DNA of 64,000 nt from CAVSRC01 sp963798195 (lineage in GTDB: Bacteria > Pseudomonadota > Alphaproteobacteria > Rhizobiales > Kaistiaceae), in NCBI GenBank assembly GCA_963798195.1, contig CAWCSF010000010.1, positions 558,001 through 622,000 on the forward strand. The letters run 5' to 3'. A program made the position numbers and the translations under genes. Shown here piece after piece: positions 43,515-52,469 of the stretch. The notes under the pieces are model-generated. The model ran no database searches. It saw only the letters and a program-made list of their open reading frames with translations, and was not told the DNA's origin. Each line of letters starts with the position of its first letter. Positions within the stretch are counted from its first letter, which is position 1.

Positions 43515-44351
43515 TTGAGCCTTTTCGTCTTTGCGGCCCTGCTGGGGGCCGCCGTCCTGCATGCCGGTTGGAACGCGCTCGTTCGTCGCGATCCCGACAG
43601 GAGTGCCGCAGCCATCGCGATGGCCGCGGGCGGCGCGGTAGTCGGCATCGTGCTCGTGCCGTTCCTGTCGCCGCTCAACCCGGCCGCCGTGCCTTATGTG
43701 GTCGGGTCAAGCGTTATCCATTTCGCGTATTACGCGCTGATCGCAAGCGCATACCGTCATGGCGAGCTGTCGGTCGCCTATCCGATCATGCGCGGGCTTG
43801 CGCCGCTGATCGTCACCATTGCCGCCCTCATCTTCGTCGAGCCGGCCAACAGGAACGTATTGTTTGGCGTCGTCGTTGTTGCCGTGGGGATTGTCTCGCT
43901 GGGCGCCGATGGGCTGATGCGCCAGCATCGCGGCATCGGCGCCGCGGTCAGCAACGCCTTCGTCATCGCCAGCTACACGCTCGTCGATGGGTTGGGCGCG
44001 CGCGTCAGCGGCGCGCCCGCAACCTATGTGGCCTGGATCCTCGTCGCCGGCGGCATTGCAACGGTCGCCGGCCAGTTTCTCTTCCAGGGGCGGGTGGTCA
44101 TTGATGGCCTGGCCAAGCGGGTGCCGCTGGCGCTCGCCGGCGGGGCCATGGGTTATGGCGCCTACGCCGTCGCGCTGTGGGCCATGACAGTCGCACCGAT
44201 CGGCGCCGTGGCGGCGGTGCGCGAGAGCTCCGTGCTCTTCGCAACGGCGATAGGCGCCATCTTTCTGCATGAGAAATTCGGGCCGCTGCGCTGGGCCGCG
44301 GCCGCGCTGGTCGTCGTCGGTCTGGTTCTGGTCAAAGCCGGCGGCACGTGA
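43515..44351 (+). CDS. EamA/DMT family transporter
   Basis: Drug/metabolite transporter of 278 residues with about ten membrane segments arranged as two five-segment EamA halves. Recognisable segments are FVFAALLGAAVLHAGWNALV at the N terminus, YPIMRGLAPLIVTIAAL and RESSVLFATAIGAIFLHEKF. I chose TTG at 43515, preceded by GAGGG; a TTG at 43422 would add 31 residues of non-membrane sequence. The transported compound is not known. Confidence 0.75.
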   Translation: MSLFVFAALLGAAVLHAGWNALVRRDPDRSAAAIAMAAGGAVVGIVLVPFLSPLNPAAVPYVVGSSVIHFAYYALIASAYRHGELSVAYPIMRGLAPLIVTIAALIFVEPANRNVLFGVVVVAVGIVSLGADGLMRQHRGIGAAVSNAFVIASYTLVDGLGARVSGAPATYVAWILVAGGIATVAGQFLFQGRVVIDGLAKRVPLALAGGAMGYGAYAVALWAMTVAPIGAVAAVRESSVLFATAIGAIFLHEKFGPLRWAAAALVVVGLVLVKAGGT

Positions 44352-44467
44352 GGCCGCGCCGGCGATGCCTGTGGATAAGTCGCCTGCCGGCAAATACGGC
44401 AGCGAAGCGTCACAAAACCGAAATCGATCTGTCACTCGCCCCGGCTAAGGACTCCGGCGTCAGGGAG

Positions 44468-44611
44468 ATGGTTCGGCCGATGACGGGCATGTTCAAGCGT
44501 CAGCCCGGTTCACGCGCCGCCGCAGGGAGTGCGTCTTGCGGTTTCCCTGATTGTCCGGGCACTCGGCAATGGCCCCTGCCGCCCCACGCCCGGTTTTGTG
44601 GAAGCGCGTAA
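44468..44611 (+). CDS. Possible small Cys-rich protein
   Basis: A 47-codon frame from ATG at 44468 ending TGA- or TAA-type stop at 44611, with in-frame starts also at 44480 and 44489. It contains CGFPDCPGTRQWPLPP and FCGSA, a C-x4-C...C pattern that could bind zinc. Composition is unlike random GC-rich frames, and a strong terminator starts 27 bases after the stop, which supports a transcript ending here. I do not recognise the family. It might be part of the 3' region of the EamA transcript. Confidence 0.4.
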   Translation: MVRPMTGMFKRQPGSRAAAGSASCGFPDCPGTRQWPLPPHARFCGSA

Positions 44612-44637
44612 CCGGCCGGTCGCGATCCGGCCATTCT

Positions 44638-44674
44638 GACGCCGACCCTCCGCCGCAGGGTCGGCGTCTTTTTT
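44638..44674 (+). terminator. Strong rho-independent terminator
   Basis: GACGCCGACCCT at 44638-44649 pairs with AGGGTCGGCGTC at 44657-44668 (12 perfect pairs, 7-nt loop CCGCCGC), followed by six T at 44669-44674. The U-tract is only on the + strand, so it ends transcription from the left: the EamA gene or the small frame at 44468. Confidence 0.92.
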
Positions 44675-44832
44675 CTGTGACGGGTTGCTTCGCTGTCTAG
44701 GGCGCGCATTAGCAGGTCCTCTGGACCGGAAAGCGCGGCCGGTCGCTGAGGCGTTTGAAATTTCTGCATCTGGACCAGCCCGTCACGGTCGCTGCCAGGG
44801 CCCGTATGCCCGGCGGTAAGCAAGAAGCGCGG

Positions 44833-45156
44833 CTAAGCGTGACCTTCCGCGAGCATCATCGTGACGAGCCCGGCAACGATCATGGTTGCAGCAGCAACCC
44901 GCGTTACGTTGAATTGTTCGCCCAAGAACACTATGCCCACCACGAAGGCGCCGACGGCGCCAATCCCGGTCCAGATCGCATAGGCGGTGCCCAGCGGCAA
45001 CGTTCGCATCGCCAGGGCGAGAAACCCAAAGCTGCCGATCATTCCAACCAGAGTGACGAGGGATGGAGTCAGGCGCGTGAAGCCATGCGATTGCTTCATG
45101 GCGAAGGCCCAAACGATTTCGAGAAGCCCGGCGACGGCAAGATACATCCAAGCCAT
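44833..45156 (-). CDS. sugE: Guanidinium exporter of the SMR family (SugE/Gdx)
   Basis: Small multidrug resistance protein of 107 residues with four membrane segments. The active-site glutamate lies in GLLEIVWAFAMKQSHGFTRL, the SugE/Gdx form of segment 1; YAIWTGIGAVGAFVVGIVFL and GLVTMMLAEGHA are the other family blocks. SugE-type proteins are guanidinium/proton antiporters (Gdx). A tandem ACGA-loop hairpin pair upstream matches a guanidine-II riboswitch, which agrees with this function better than with quaternary ammonium export. RBS GGAG lies eight bases before the start. Confidence 0.93.
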   Translation of the reverse strand: MAWMYLAVAGLLEIVWAFAMKQSHGFTRLTPSLVTLVGMIGSFGFLALAMRTLPLGTAYAIWTGIGAVGAFVVGIVFLGEQFNVTRVAAATMIVAGLVTMMLAEGHA

Positions 45157-45172
45157 GGTTTTGCTCCAAGCT

Positions 45173-45215
45173 CGGGTCGTCCCGGCATATTAGCTGTGAG
45201 TGAGGGTCGTCCCTC
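45173..45215 (-). promoter_or_regulatory. Guanidine-II (mini-ykkC) riboswitch
   Basis: On the minus strand two hairpins lie in tandem: GAGGG-ACGA-CCCTC (45215 to 45202) and CGGG-ACGA-CCCG (45184 to 45173), separated by 17 bases. Paired short stems with ACGR tetraloops are the defining feature of guanidine-II riboswitches, where the loops dimerise on guanidine. The second hairpin ends 16 bases before the sugE start codon, next to the GGAG binding site, so guanidine binding should free the ribosome binding site. Structure is seen; class assignment rests on the known consensus and the guanidinium exporter it precedes. Confidence 0.9.
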
Positions 45216-45281
45216 TCGAGACAAAATAGGAAGGTTCTGCCGAAATTTCAAACTCCACAGCGACAGTGGCCTTGGGCTGGC

Positions 45282-45307
45282 GGAACCGCCGTTTTGGCCC
45301 TAACGTT
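45282..45307 (+). promoter_or_regulatory. EcfG-type promoter before the ABC importer operon
   Basis: GGAAC at 45282-45286 and CGTT at 45304-45307 are 17 bases apart, fitting the EcfG consensus. The site lies about 125 bases before the binding-protein gene at 45432, in the divergent region with sugE. A long leader would result. Chance occurrence cannot be excluded. Confidence 0.5.
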
Positions 45308-45431
45308 CGGAAATTATACGGAGGGAGCCCGGCTACGGGGCCTGACATCGAAACGTCAGACGCCGGTGGTAGCAGCGCCACGCGGCTTGGGTGCCAAGAC
45401 GATAACTTCAACGACCGATGGGGACATCACG

Positions 45432-46532
45432 ATGACCAGGAAATTTATGGCTTCAGTTTCGGCGCTTGCCATGTGCGCCATGACCAGCACTTCCTTTGCG
45501 GCCTCGATGGACGATCTGGTGGCCGCGGCGAAGAAGGAAGGTATGCTGACCACGATCGCGCTGCCGCACAGCTGGTGCGGTTATGGCGACGTCATCGCCG
45601 GTTTCAAGGCGAAGTATCCGGGCATCGAGATCAACGAGCTCAACCCGGATGCCGGCTCGGCCGACGAGGTAGAGGCCATCCGCGCCAACAAGGGCAACAC
45701 CGGGCCGCAGGCGCCGGACGTAATCGACGTCGGCCTTTCCTATGGCCCGCTGGCCAAGAAGGAAGGCCTGATCCAGCCGTACAAGGTCGCGACCTGGGAC
45801 ACGATTCCCGACAGCGCCAAGGACGCCGATGGCTCCTGGTACGGCGACTACTACGGTGTGATGTCCTTCGTCGTGAACAAGGACCTCGTCCCGAACGCTC
45901 CGACCGACTGGCCGGACCTGCTGGCGGGCGATCTGAAGAATGGCGTGGCGCTTGCCGGCGATCCGCGCGCATCCAACCAAGCGACGCAGGGCGTTTACGC
46001 CGCCGGTCTCGCCAAGGGTGGCGCCGCCGGTGCGGGAGCAGGCGACGCCGGCCTGGAGTTCTTCGCCGAACTCAACAAGGCCGGCAACTTCGTGCCGGTG
46101 ATCGGCAAGGCGGCTTCGCTGGCTCAGGGCTCCACGCCGGTCATCATCGCGTGGGACTACAACGGCCTCGCATGGCGTGACAGCGTCGCCGGCAATCCGC
46201 CGGTCGACGTCATCGTGCCGAAATCGGGCGTCGTCGCCGGCGTCTACATCCAGGCGATCAGCGCCTTCGCGCCGCACCCGAACGCCGCCAAGCTGTGGAT
46301 GGAATACCTCTACTCGGACGAGGGCCAGCTTCTCTGGCTGAAGGGCTACTGCCACCCGATCCGCTTCAACGACCTCGCCAAGGCCGGCAAGATTCCGCAG
46401 GCACTTCTCGACGCCCTGCCGCCGGCCGAAGGCTACGCCAAGGCGGTGTTCCCGTCGCTTGACGAGCAGAGCGCCGGCAGCACGCCGATCAAGACCAAGT
46501 GGGACGCGGTCGTCGGCGCCAACGTGCAATAA
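45432..46532 (+). CDS. ABC transporter substrate-binding protein (polyamine/iron-type fold)
   Basis: Periplasmic binding protein of 366 residues, bacterial solute-binding family 1 (cluster D-like: PotD, FbpA, thiamine). A signal peptide spans about residues 1-23. The mature part begins with MDDLVAAAKKEGMLTTIALP and HSWCGYGDVIAGFKAKYP; GDYYGVMSFVVNKDL is typical of this fold. Operon partners are two permeases and a PotA-like ATPase. The ligand cannot be settled from the sequence; polyamine, thiamine-like or small organic cations are possible. The ATG at 45432 gives a proper signal peptide; an upstream in-frame extension is not needed. Confidence 0.82.
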   Translation: MTRKFMASVSALAMCAMTSTSFAASMDDLVAAAKKEGMLTTIALPHSWCGYGDVIAGFKAKYPGIEINELNPDAGSADEVEAIRANKGNTGPQAPDVIDVGLSYGPLAKKEGLIQPYKVATWDTIPDSAKDADGSWYGDYYGVMSFVVNKDLVPNAPTDWPDLLAGDLKNGVALAGDPRASNQATQGVYAAGLAKGGAAGAGAGDAGLEFFAELNKAGNFVPVIGKAASLAQGSTPVIIAWDYNGLAWRDSVAGNPPVDVIVPKSGVVAGVYIQAISAFAPHPNAAKLWMEYLYSDEGQLLWLKGYCHPIRFNDLAKAGKIPQALLDALPPAEGYAKAVFPSLDEQSAGSTPIKTKWDAVVGANVQ

Positions 46533-46605
46533 CATCGGTGATTGGGGCCGCATCCGTTTCGCTTTCCCGGCGATCCGCGATGCGGCCCTCGCTTCCGACT
46601 GACCG

Positions 46606-47508
46606 ATGACGGACCAGACGCAGGCGGTCACGCGCCCCGCCCTGATGGCACGGCTGCAAGCCGCGGGATTCTCGTGGGCGTGGCTCGGCGTCGTGCCGTT
46701 TTTCGTCTTTGCGCTGATGTTCCTGATCGTACCGACCGGCTATCTCGTCGCCGGCGCGTTTCAGGACAACACCGGCGCCTTCACGCTTGCCAACATTTCC
46801 GGCCTGCTCGCGCCGACCATCGTCGCTGCCTACTGGATCAGCATCAAGGTGAGCCTCGCCTCGGCGGTTGGCGGGGCGATTGTCGGATTCTTCCTGGCGT
46901 ATGCCGTTGTGCTCGGTGGTTTACCAGCATGGCTGCGGCCGGCGATCATGACCTTCTCGGGCGTTGCCTCGAACTTCGCCGGCGTACCGCTGGCCTTCGC
47001 CTTCATCGCTACGCTCGGCCGCACCGGACTGGTGACCGCGCTGCTCGCCAAATACCTCGGCTTCAACATCTACTCGGCCGGCTTCAACCTGCTGAGCTTC
47101 TGGGGCCTCGCCATCACCTACATGTACTTCCAGATCCCGCTGATGGTGCTGATCATCACCCCGGCGATCGACGGCCTGCGCAAGGAATGGCGCGAGGCCT
47201 CCGAAATTCTCGGCGCGAATGCCCGGCAATACTGGCTGCACGTGGCGCTGCCGGTGTTGTGGCCGAGCATCCTCGGAGCGACGCTGCTGCTCTTCGCCAA
47301 TGCCTTCGGCGCGGTGGCGACCGCCTATGCGCTCACCGGCTCGTCGCTCAACATCGTCACCATCCTGCTCTTCGCGCAGATCCGCGGCGACGTGCTCAAC
47401 GACCCGCATCTGGGCTACGCGCTCGCCTTCGGCATGATCCTGATCACCGGCGTATCGAACGGCCTGTTCATCTGGCTGCGCACGCGCAGCGAACGGTGGC
47501 TGCGATGA
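46606..47508 (+). CDS. ABC transporter permease, PotB/FbpB-type (first)
   Basis: Inner-membrane permease of 300 residues with six core membrane segments. The EAA loop that contacts the ATPase reads EWREASEILGANARQYWLHV. A longer N terminus of about 25 residues precedes the first membrane segment. It follows the binding-protein gene by 73 bases and overlaps the second permease gene by an ATGA. Confidence 0.87.
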   Translation: MTDQTQAVTRPALMARLQAAGFSWAWLGVVPFFVFALMFLIVPTGYLVAGAFQDNTGAFTLANISGLLAPTIVAAYWISIKVSLASAVGGAIVGFFLAYAVVLGGLPAWLRPAIMTFSGVASNFAGVPLAFAFIATLGRTGLVTALLAKYLGFNIYSAGFNLLSFWGLAITYMYFQIPLMVLIITPAIDGLRKEWREASEILGANARQYWLHVALPVLWPSILGATLLLFANAFGAVATAYALTGSSLNIVTILLFAQIRGDVLNDPHLGYALAFGMILITGVSNGLFIWLRTRSERWLR

Positions 47509-48290
47509 AACGGAGCCGCATCGGTCCATGGATCGCGCTGGTCTTCGGCGCGACCTATTTCATCGTGCCGCTGATCGCGACCTTCGAGTTCTCGCTGCGC
47601 ATCCGGCGCGGCGAATACACCTTCGACGCCTACCGGATCGTGTTCTCCGACCCGCGCTTCCAGGAGACGTTCACCTATTCGACGCTGATTGCTCTGGCGA
47701 CCATCATCGTCGGGGCGCTGCTGGTGGTGCCGACGGCTTACTGGGTGCGGCTGAAGCTGCCCGGGCTGAGGCCCGTGGTGGAGTTCATCACGCTGCTGCC
47801 GCTGGTCATTCCGGCGATCATCATCGTGTACGGCTACCTGCGGGTCTACAACACGTCCTCGATCCTGCCGATGACATCGACCGGGTGGGCAACGGACCTG
47901 CTGCTGATCTTCAGCTACGTGACGCTCGGCCTGCCATACATGTACCGCGCGGTGGACACGGGCCTGCGCGCCATCGACATCCGCACGCTGACCGAGGCTG
48001 CGCAGAGCCTCGGCGCGAGCTGGCCGCGGATCATGTTCGCCGTGATCCTGCCCAACGTGCGCTCGGCGGTGCTCTCGGGCGCGTTCCTGACCTTCGCCAT
48101 CGTCATCGGCGAGTTCACCATGGCGGCGCTGCTCAACCGCCCGATGTTCGGGCCCTACATGCAGCTGATCGGCGCCAACCGCGCCTACGAGCCGTCCGCT
48201 CTGGCGATCATCGCCTTCTTCGTGACGTGGGCGTGCATGGGGCTGATCCAGCTTGTCGGCCGCCAGCGCGTGGCACCGGCGAAACGATAG
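47505..48290 (+). CDS. ABC transporter permease, PotC-type (second)
   Basis: Second permease of the same importer, 261 residues, six membrane segments. The EAA loop is LTEAAQSLGASWPRIMFAVI. The ATG at 47505 overlaps the stop codon of the first permease. The protein has the GPYMQLIGANRAYEPSALAI segment typical of this subfamily's last third. It precedes the ATPase gene by 12 bases. Confidence 0.87.
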   Translation: MKRSRIGPWIALVFGATYFIVPLIATFEFSLRIRRGEYTFDAYRIVFSDPRFQETFTYSTLIALATIIVGALLVVPTAYWVRLKLPGLRPVVEFITLLPLVIPAIIIVYGYLRVYNTSSILPMTSTGWATDLLLIFSYVTLGLPYMYRAVDTGLRAIDIRTLTEAAQSLGASWPRIMFAVILPNVRSAVLSGAFLTFAIVIGEFTMAALLNRPMFGPYMQLIGANRAYEPSALAIIAFFVTWACMGLIQLVGRQRVAPAKR

Positions 48291-48302
48291 GAGAGGGGGC
48301 GG

Positions 48303-49376
48303 ATGTTCCTGGAGATCGAAGGCGTCCGCAAGGAATACGGACCGCACACGGTCGTGCGCGGTTTCGATCTCAATGTGCAGCGCGGCGAGTTCATCTCGTT
48401 CCTGGGGCCGAGCGGCTGCGGCAAGACGACGACGCTGCGCATGGTGGCGGGCTTCGAGGAGCCGAGCGCCGGCGCCATCCGCATCGACGGGCGCGACGTT
48501 ACGAGATTGCGGCCGAACCAGCGCAACGTCGGCATGGTCTTCCAGTCCTACGCGCTGTTCCCCAACATGACGGTAGCCGCCAATATCGGCTTCGGCCTCA
48601 AGGTGGCGAAGAAGTCGGCGATCGAGATCGCCAGCCGGGTCGAGGAAATGCTGGCGCTGATCAAGCTGCCGCATGTCGGCGGGCGCTACCCCTACCAGCT
48701 CTCCGGCGGCCAGCAGCAGCGCGTTGCGCTTGCCCGCGCCATCGCCGTGAAGCCGGAACTGCTGCTGCTCGACGAGCCGCTGTCGGCGCTCGATGCCAAG
48801 ATCCGCGTGTCGCTGCGCGAGGAAATCCGCTCGCTGCAGCGCGATCTCGGCATCACCACGATCTACGTGACGCACGACCAGGAAGAAGCGCTGTCGATGT
48901 CCGACCGCATCGTCGTGATGAACGAAGGGCGGATAGAGCAGATCGGCGCGCCGTTCGAGATTTACAACTTCCCGCGGACGCGCTTCGTCGCCTCTTTCGT
49001 CGGTACGCTGAATATTCTTTCCGGCACCATCCTCGACCCGGCGGGCGGCAGGGTACGCATCGACGGCCAGGAGGTCGTGACGGCGCGAGGCGTTGCGGAC
49101 GCCAGCACCGGCGACCAGCGCTCGATCGCCCTACGGCCCGAGGCGATTACGCTGAACGGCGCCGGCGAGGGCCGCAACAGCATGAACGGCACGATCGACG
49201 AGGTCAGCTTCCTCGGGGCGGTGGTGCGCGTGCGCGTGCGCTTCGCCGAGAACGCAATTTCGCTCGACACATTCAACAACCCGAACAATCCGCCGCCGGC
49301 GCGCGGCCAGCAGGTCACGGTCAGTTTCGCGTCCGAGGATGTGCTGGTGCTCGACGCGGCGGTGCCGGCCGCCTGA
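48303..49376 (+). CDS. ABC transporter ATP-binding protein, PotA-like
   Basis: ATPase of the importer, 357 residues. Walker A GPSGCGKTTTL lies at about residues 36-46, the signature LSGGQQQRVALARAIA, Walker B ELLLLDEPLSALD, and the H-loop THDQEEALS. The C-terminal 110 residues form a TOBE domain (SIALRPEAITLNG) as in PotA/FbpC. It is the fourth gene of the operon that starts at 45432. An RBS AGGAGAGGGGG precedes it. Confidence 0.9.
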   Translation: MFLEIEGVRKEYGPHTVVRGFDLNVQRGEFISFLGPSGCGKTTTLRMVAGFEEPSAGAIRIDGRDVTRLRPNQRNVGMVFQSYALFPNMTVAANIGFGLKVAKKSAIEIASRVEEMLALIKLPHVGGRYPYQLSGGQQQRVALARAIAVKPELLLLDEPLSALDAKIRVSLREEIRSLQRDLGITTIYVTHDQEEALSMSDRIVVMNEGRIEQIGAPFEIYNFPRTRFVASFVGTLNILSGTILDPAGGRVRIDGQEVVTARGVADASTGDQRSIALRPEAITLNGAGEGRNSMNGTIDEVSFLGAVVRVRVRFAENAISLDTFNNPNNPPPARGQQVTVSFASEDVLVLDAAVPAA

Positions 49377-49383
49377 GCCGACG

Positions 49384-50523
49384 ATGGTACGGAAGTTCGC
49401 AGCGGCGCTCGGTGTGGCGCTGCTGCTTGTCGTCGTGGTCGTCGGCGCCTATGGCGGCTGGACGCTCTCCGGCGAGGTCGAACGCAAGGCGCTGGCCGTG
49501 CCGCGCGAGCGGAACGTCGACCTTGTCATCGGCGACGTGGACGCGGAGACCGTCACGCTGCGCTTCACCGATACGACCGACCGCGCCTTCGGCGACTGGC
49601 ACGCGCCGGGCCTGTGGGGCCTGAGCTGGGCCGGCGGCTACGCCATGGTCGATCAGATCGTCGAGCTTCGCGATGACGCCGTCGTCCGGCGCTACGTGCC
49701 GATGATCGGCACGCCGGAGGTGGGCAAGGCCGCCAAGCTCGAGGCGGACGTGTTCGAAGGCGATCCGCTGACCGCGCGCGGGCAGCCGTTCGCGGACGTC
49801 ACCTACGACAGCGATCTCGGACCAATGGGCGCGTGGCTGGTGGCGGGCACGTCCAAGACGTGGGCGATCTTCGTGCATGGCGTGGGGGCAACGCGCGAGG
49901 AGGGGCTGCGCATCCTGCCGTCCCTGGTGAAGGCCGGCCTGCCGACCATGCTCATCCAGTACCGCAACGATGCGGGCGCGCCGCGCTCGGCCAGCGGCCG
50001 CTACGAATACGGCGAGAGCGAATGGCAGGACATCGAGGCTGCGGTCAAGTACGCGCTCACCAACGGCGCGGAGAACGTCGTGCTGGTCGGCTACAGCATG
50101 GGCGGCGGGATCGTGACCAGCTTCCTTGTGCACTCCACATTGGCGGACGCAGTTGTCGGGACGATCCTCGATTCGCCGATGCTCGAATTTGCCGACACGG
50201 TCGACTACGGCGCGGAGCAGATGAACCTGCCGACGCCGCTGACCTGGCTCGGCAAGAAGGTGGCGGAGATGCGTTTCGGCTTCCGCTGGGGCGATCGCGA
50301 CTACCTGACACAAGCCGACAAGCTGAAGGCGCCGATCCTGGTGTTCCATGGCGACGCGGACCGGCTCGTGCACCTTCGCACCAGCGAGGCGCTGGCCAAG
50401 GCGCGGCCGGACCTCGTGACCCTCGTGGTCGTGCCCGAAGCCACCCACGTGCGCTCGTGGAACATGGACCCGGCCCGCTACGACAAGGACGTGGGAGACT
50501 TTCTGTCCGGGATCGCCAGATAG
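49384..50523 (+). CDS. Membrane-anchored alpha/beta hydrolase
   Basis: Protein of 379 residues with an N-terminal hydrophobic anchor (about residues 5-27) and an alpha/beta hydrolase domain from about residue 140. The catalytic serine is in LVGYSMGGGIV, the aspartate in FHGDADRLVHL and the histidine in PEATHVRSWN. A region of about 110 residues between anchor and hydrolase core does not match a domain I know. It follows the ABC ATPase by seven bases and could be co-transcribed, but no link in function is evident. Confidence 0.75.
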   Translation: MVRKFAAALGVALLLVVVVVGAYGGWTLSGEVERKALAVPRERNVDLVIGDVDAETVTLRFTDTTDRAFGDWHAPGLWGLSWAGGYAMVDQIVELRDDAVVRRYVPMIGTPEVGKAAKLEADVFEGDPLTARGQPFADVTYDSDLGPMGAWLVAGTSKTWAIFVHGVGATREEGLRILPSLVKAGLPTMLIQYRNDAGAPRSASGRYEYGESEWQDIEAAVKYALTNGAENVVLVGYSMGGGIVTSFLVHSTLADAVVGTILDSPMLEFADTVDYGAEQMNLPTPLTWLGKKVAEMRFGFRWGDRDYLTQADKLKAPILVFHGDADRLVHLRTSEALAKARPDLVTLVVVPEATHVRSWNMDPARYDKDVGDFLSGIAR

Positions 50524-50595
50524 GCGCGGCGAGGCTTGAGGGACGGGAACCCGGGGGATAGTCTTCCGGGACGGGTCAGCAGGGGGAGTGCGACC

Positions 50596-52465
50596 ATGGC
50601 AATCCGCCCATCAGCCGTCTTGTTCGCAGGGGCCTTTCTGGCGCTGGCGGGGACGTATGCGTTCGCGGCGGACTGCGAACTTTCCGGACCCGGCGCGTGT
50701 CATGGCGACTTCGCCGAACTCACGGCCGTTGCCGCCGACTCGCGCGAGGGCTTTGTCGCAGTCGGCAGCCTGCGAGAGCCGGCCGGCGCGACCGGAATCC
50801 TCCGGTTCGACCTGAGCGGCGGCACACGCATGTTCCCGGTGAAGCCGCCCGACAATCCGCTGCCCGGCGACACGCGGCCGCTGAGCAACACGGATGCGCG
50901 CGACATCATCGGCGTCGTCGGCGGCGACTTCGTCGTCGTCGGGGTCGCGCAATTCGGGGAAGGCAAGGACTCGGCCTTCACCGGCTGGGCGGCTCTGGTC
51001 GGCTCCGACGGGGCAACGAAGTGGAGCGTCGCCTATCCCGGCCTGCCGAAAACCGACGAACTGTTTCACTTCGGGCGGCTTGCGCCGAATGGCGACGTGA
51101 TGGTCGGCGGCCGGATACAGACCGGCCCCGGCGATTCGAAGTGCTCCAACTGGTCGAAGGCGCTGATCGCCTGGATCGATCCGCAGAGCGGCAAGCTGCG
51201 CCGCCCGCCGACGCTGCTGGGCAGCGAAACGACGCGCGCGGCGTTCTACGGCGGTGGCTACCTGCCGGACGGCAATCTCGTCTTCACCGGCTTCCTGGCC
51301 TCCAACGAAAACAGCCCGTCGTGCCTTGATCGCGTGGTCGTGGCGAAGACGGACGCGAACGGCAACAACGCCGTCCTGCTCAGTGCGCCCATCGGCGGCG
51401 TCGAGAACGAGATCGCCACCGACCTGGAGGTTCTCGACAACCAGATCATCGTCAGCGGGACCACGTTCCAGCAGGACTTCGGCGCCTTCGCAATGGTCGA
51501 GGATCCGAAGAGCACCGACCAGCCCCTGTTCCGGATGTTCTCCCGCGGCAACGGCGGACGCGACCGCTTCACCGCGGTCGAGCGGGATCCGCAGACGGGT
51601 AGCTACTGGGCTGTCGGTTTCTGGTCGGAGAGCAAGAGCGCGCCGTTCCAGGCATGGTGGTACCTGCTGAACGAGTTCGGATCTTTCGGAGATCGACAGC
51701 GCGGCGATCGAAGACTACCGGCGCTCCGGGTTCAACGCGGTCGCCACGCTACCCGGCGGGCGGACGCTGACGGTCGGCTACGTCGCGCCCGACGAGAAGG
51801 AGCAGTACGGCTTCAGCATGCTGCTCGCCGAGGGGGTCAAGTCCGGCATCCAGATCGGCAACCAGCGGCGGCCGGTCGATGGTTCGCGGAAGGCGATCAG
51901 CCAGCTTGCGAAGTCCGGGGACGCCTTCACGGTCGGAGCGATTGGCAGCGGACCGGCGGCGTTCGCCGGTGGGGCTCTCGCGGCAGGGGACAGCCTGAAG
52001 CTGGATTTCGAGCTGAGGAAGAAGGGCGGCCTGCGCATCGTCGCCCATCCCGAGCGCGGCAACATTGATCTGGTGCTGTCGCGGCCGGACGGATCGCTGG
52101 TCGACTTCTCGAACTACCGCGGCGACGCCACCGAACTTCTGGAGGAGGAAAGCGCGGAGGGCGTCTATCGTCTCGAGATCGTCGCCCGGTCGGACGTGCC
52201 GTCCCTCGACCTCAGCATAGCGGCAACCGATCCGCTGGCGACGTTCGAGGGTGCCGAGGCGAACATCGAGGCGACCCGCGACGATCGGCTGCTGATCGGG
52301 ACGATCCTCGACGACTTCGGCTACTTCGCCGGTTCGGAAGTCGAGATCGCGGTCAGCCCGGAGACGGTGCGCTCCTTCATGGCGCTTCAGGACGCGACGG
52401 GCGAGCCGGTGACCGGCATGCTGATGGAAAGCGAACTGCTGGCCGCGCTTCAGACCGGGCTCTAG
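50596..52465 (+). pseudogene. Exported hypothetical protein, one frameshift as given
   Basis: Signal peptide (about residues 1-24, ending YAFAA) followed by a beta-rich region (about 30-360) with repeated patterns such as GWAALVGSDGATKWSVAYPG and AKTDANGNNAVLL that suggest a propeller, and a C-terminal beta-sandwich (GDSLKLDFELRKKGGLRIVA, NIDLVLSRPDGSLVDFSN) resembling a pre-peptidase C-terminal domain. The frame changes near 51680 at GGATCTTTCGGAG; removing one T restores EFGSSEID and a run to 52465. The span of 1870 bases is 623 codons plus one, so one extra base explains it. Family not recognised. Confidence 0.6.
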
Positions 52466-52469
52466 GCGT

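Larger units (their letters stand above)
44352..44832. other. 481-base gap with a small ORF and a strong terminator
   Basis: The gap between the EamA gene and sugE contains a 47-codon Cys-rich frame at 44468-44611, a 6-bp hairpin at 44614-44632 (GGCCGG/CCGGCC), and a near-ideal intrinsic terminator at 44638-44674, all on the + strand. One perfect DnaA-box-like 9-mer lies at 44370-44378 on the opposite strand and is not supported as an origin. Confidence 0.5.

Noticed and set aside
44370..44378. Perfect DnaA-box-like 9-mer (TTATCCACA on the minus strand)
   Set aside because: Only one copy, no cluster, no AT-rich unwinding region and no dnaA or dnaN nearby. A single 9-mer is expected by chance about this often.
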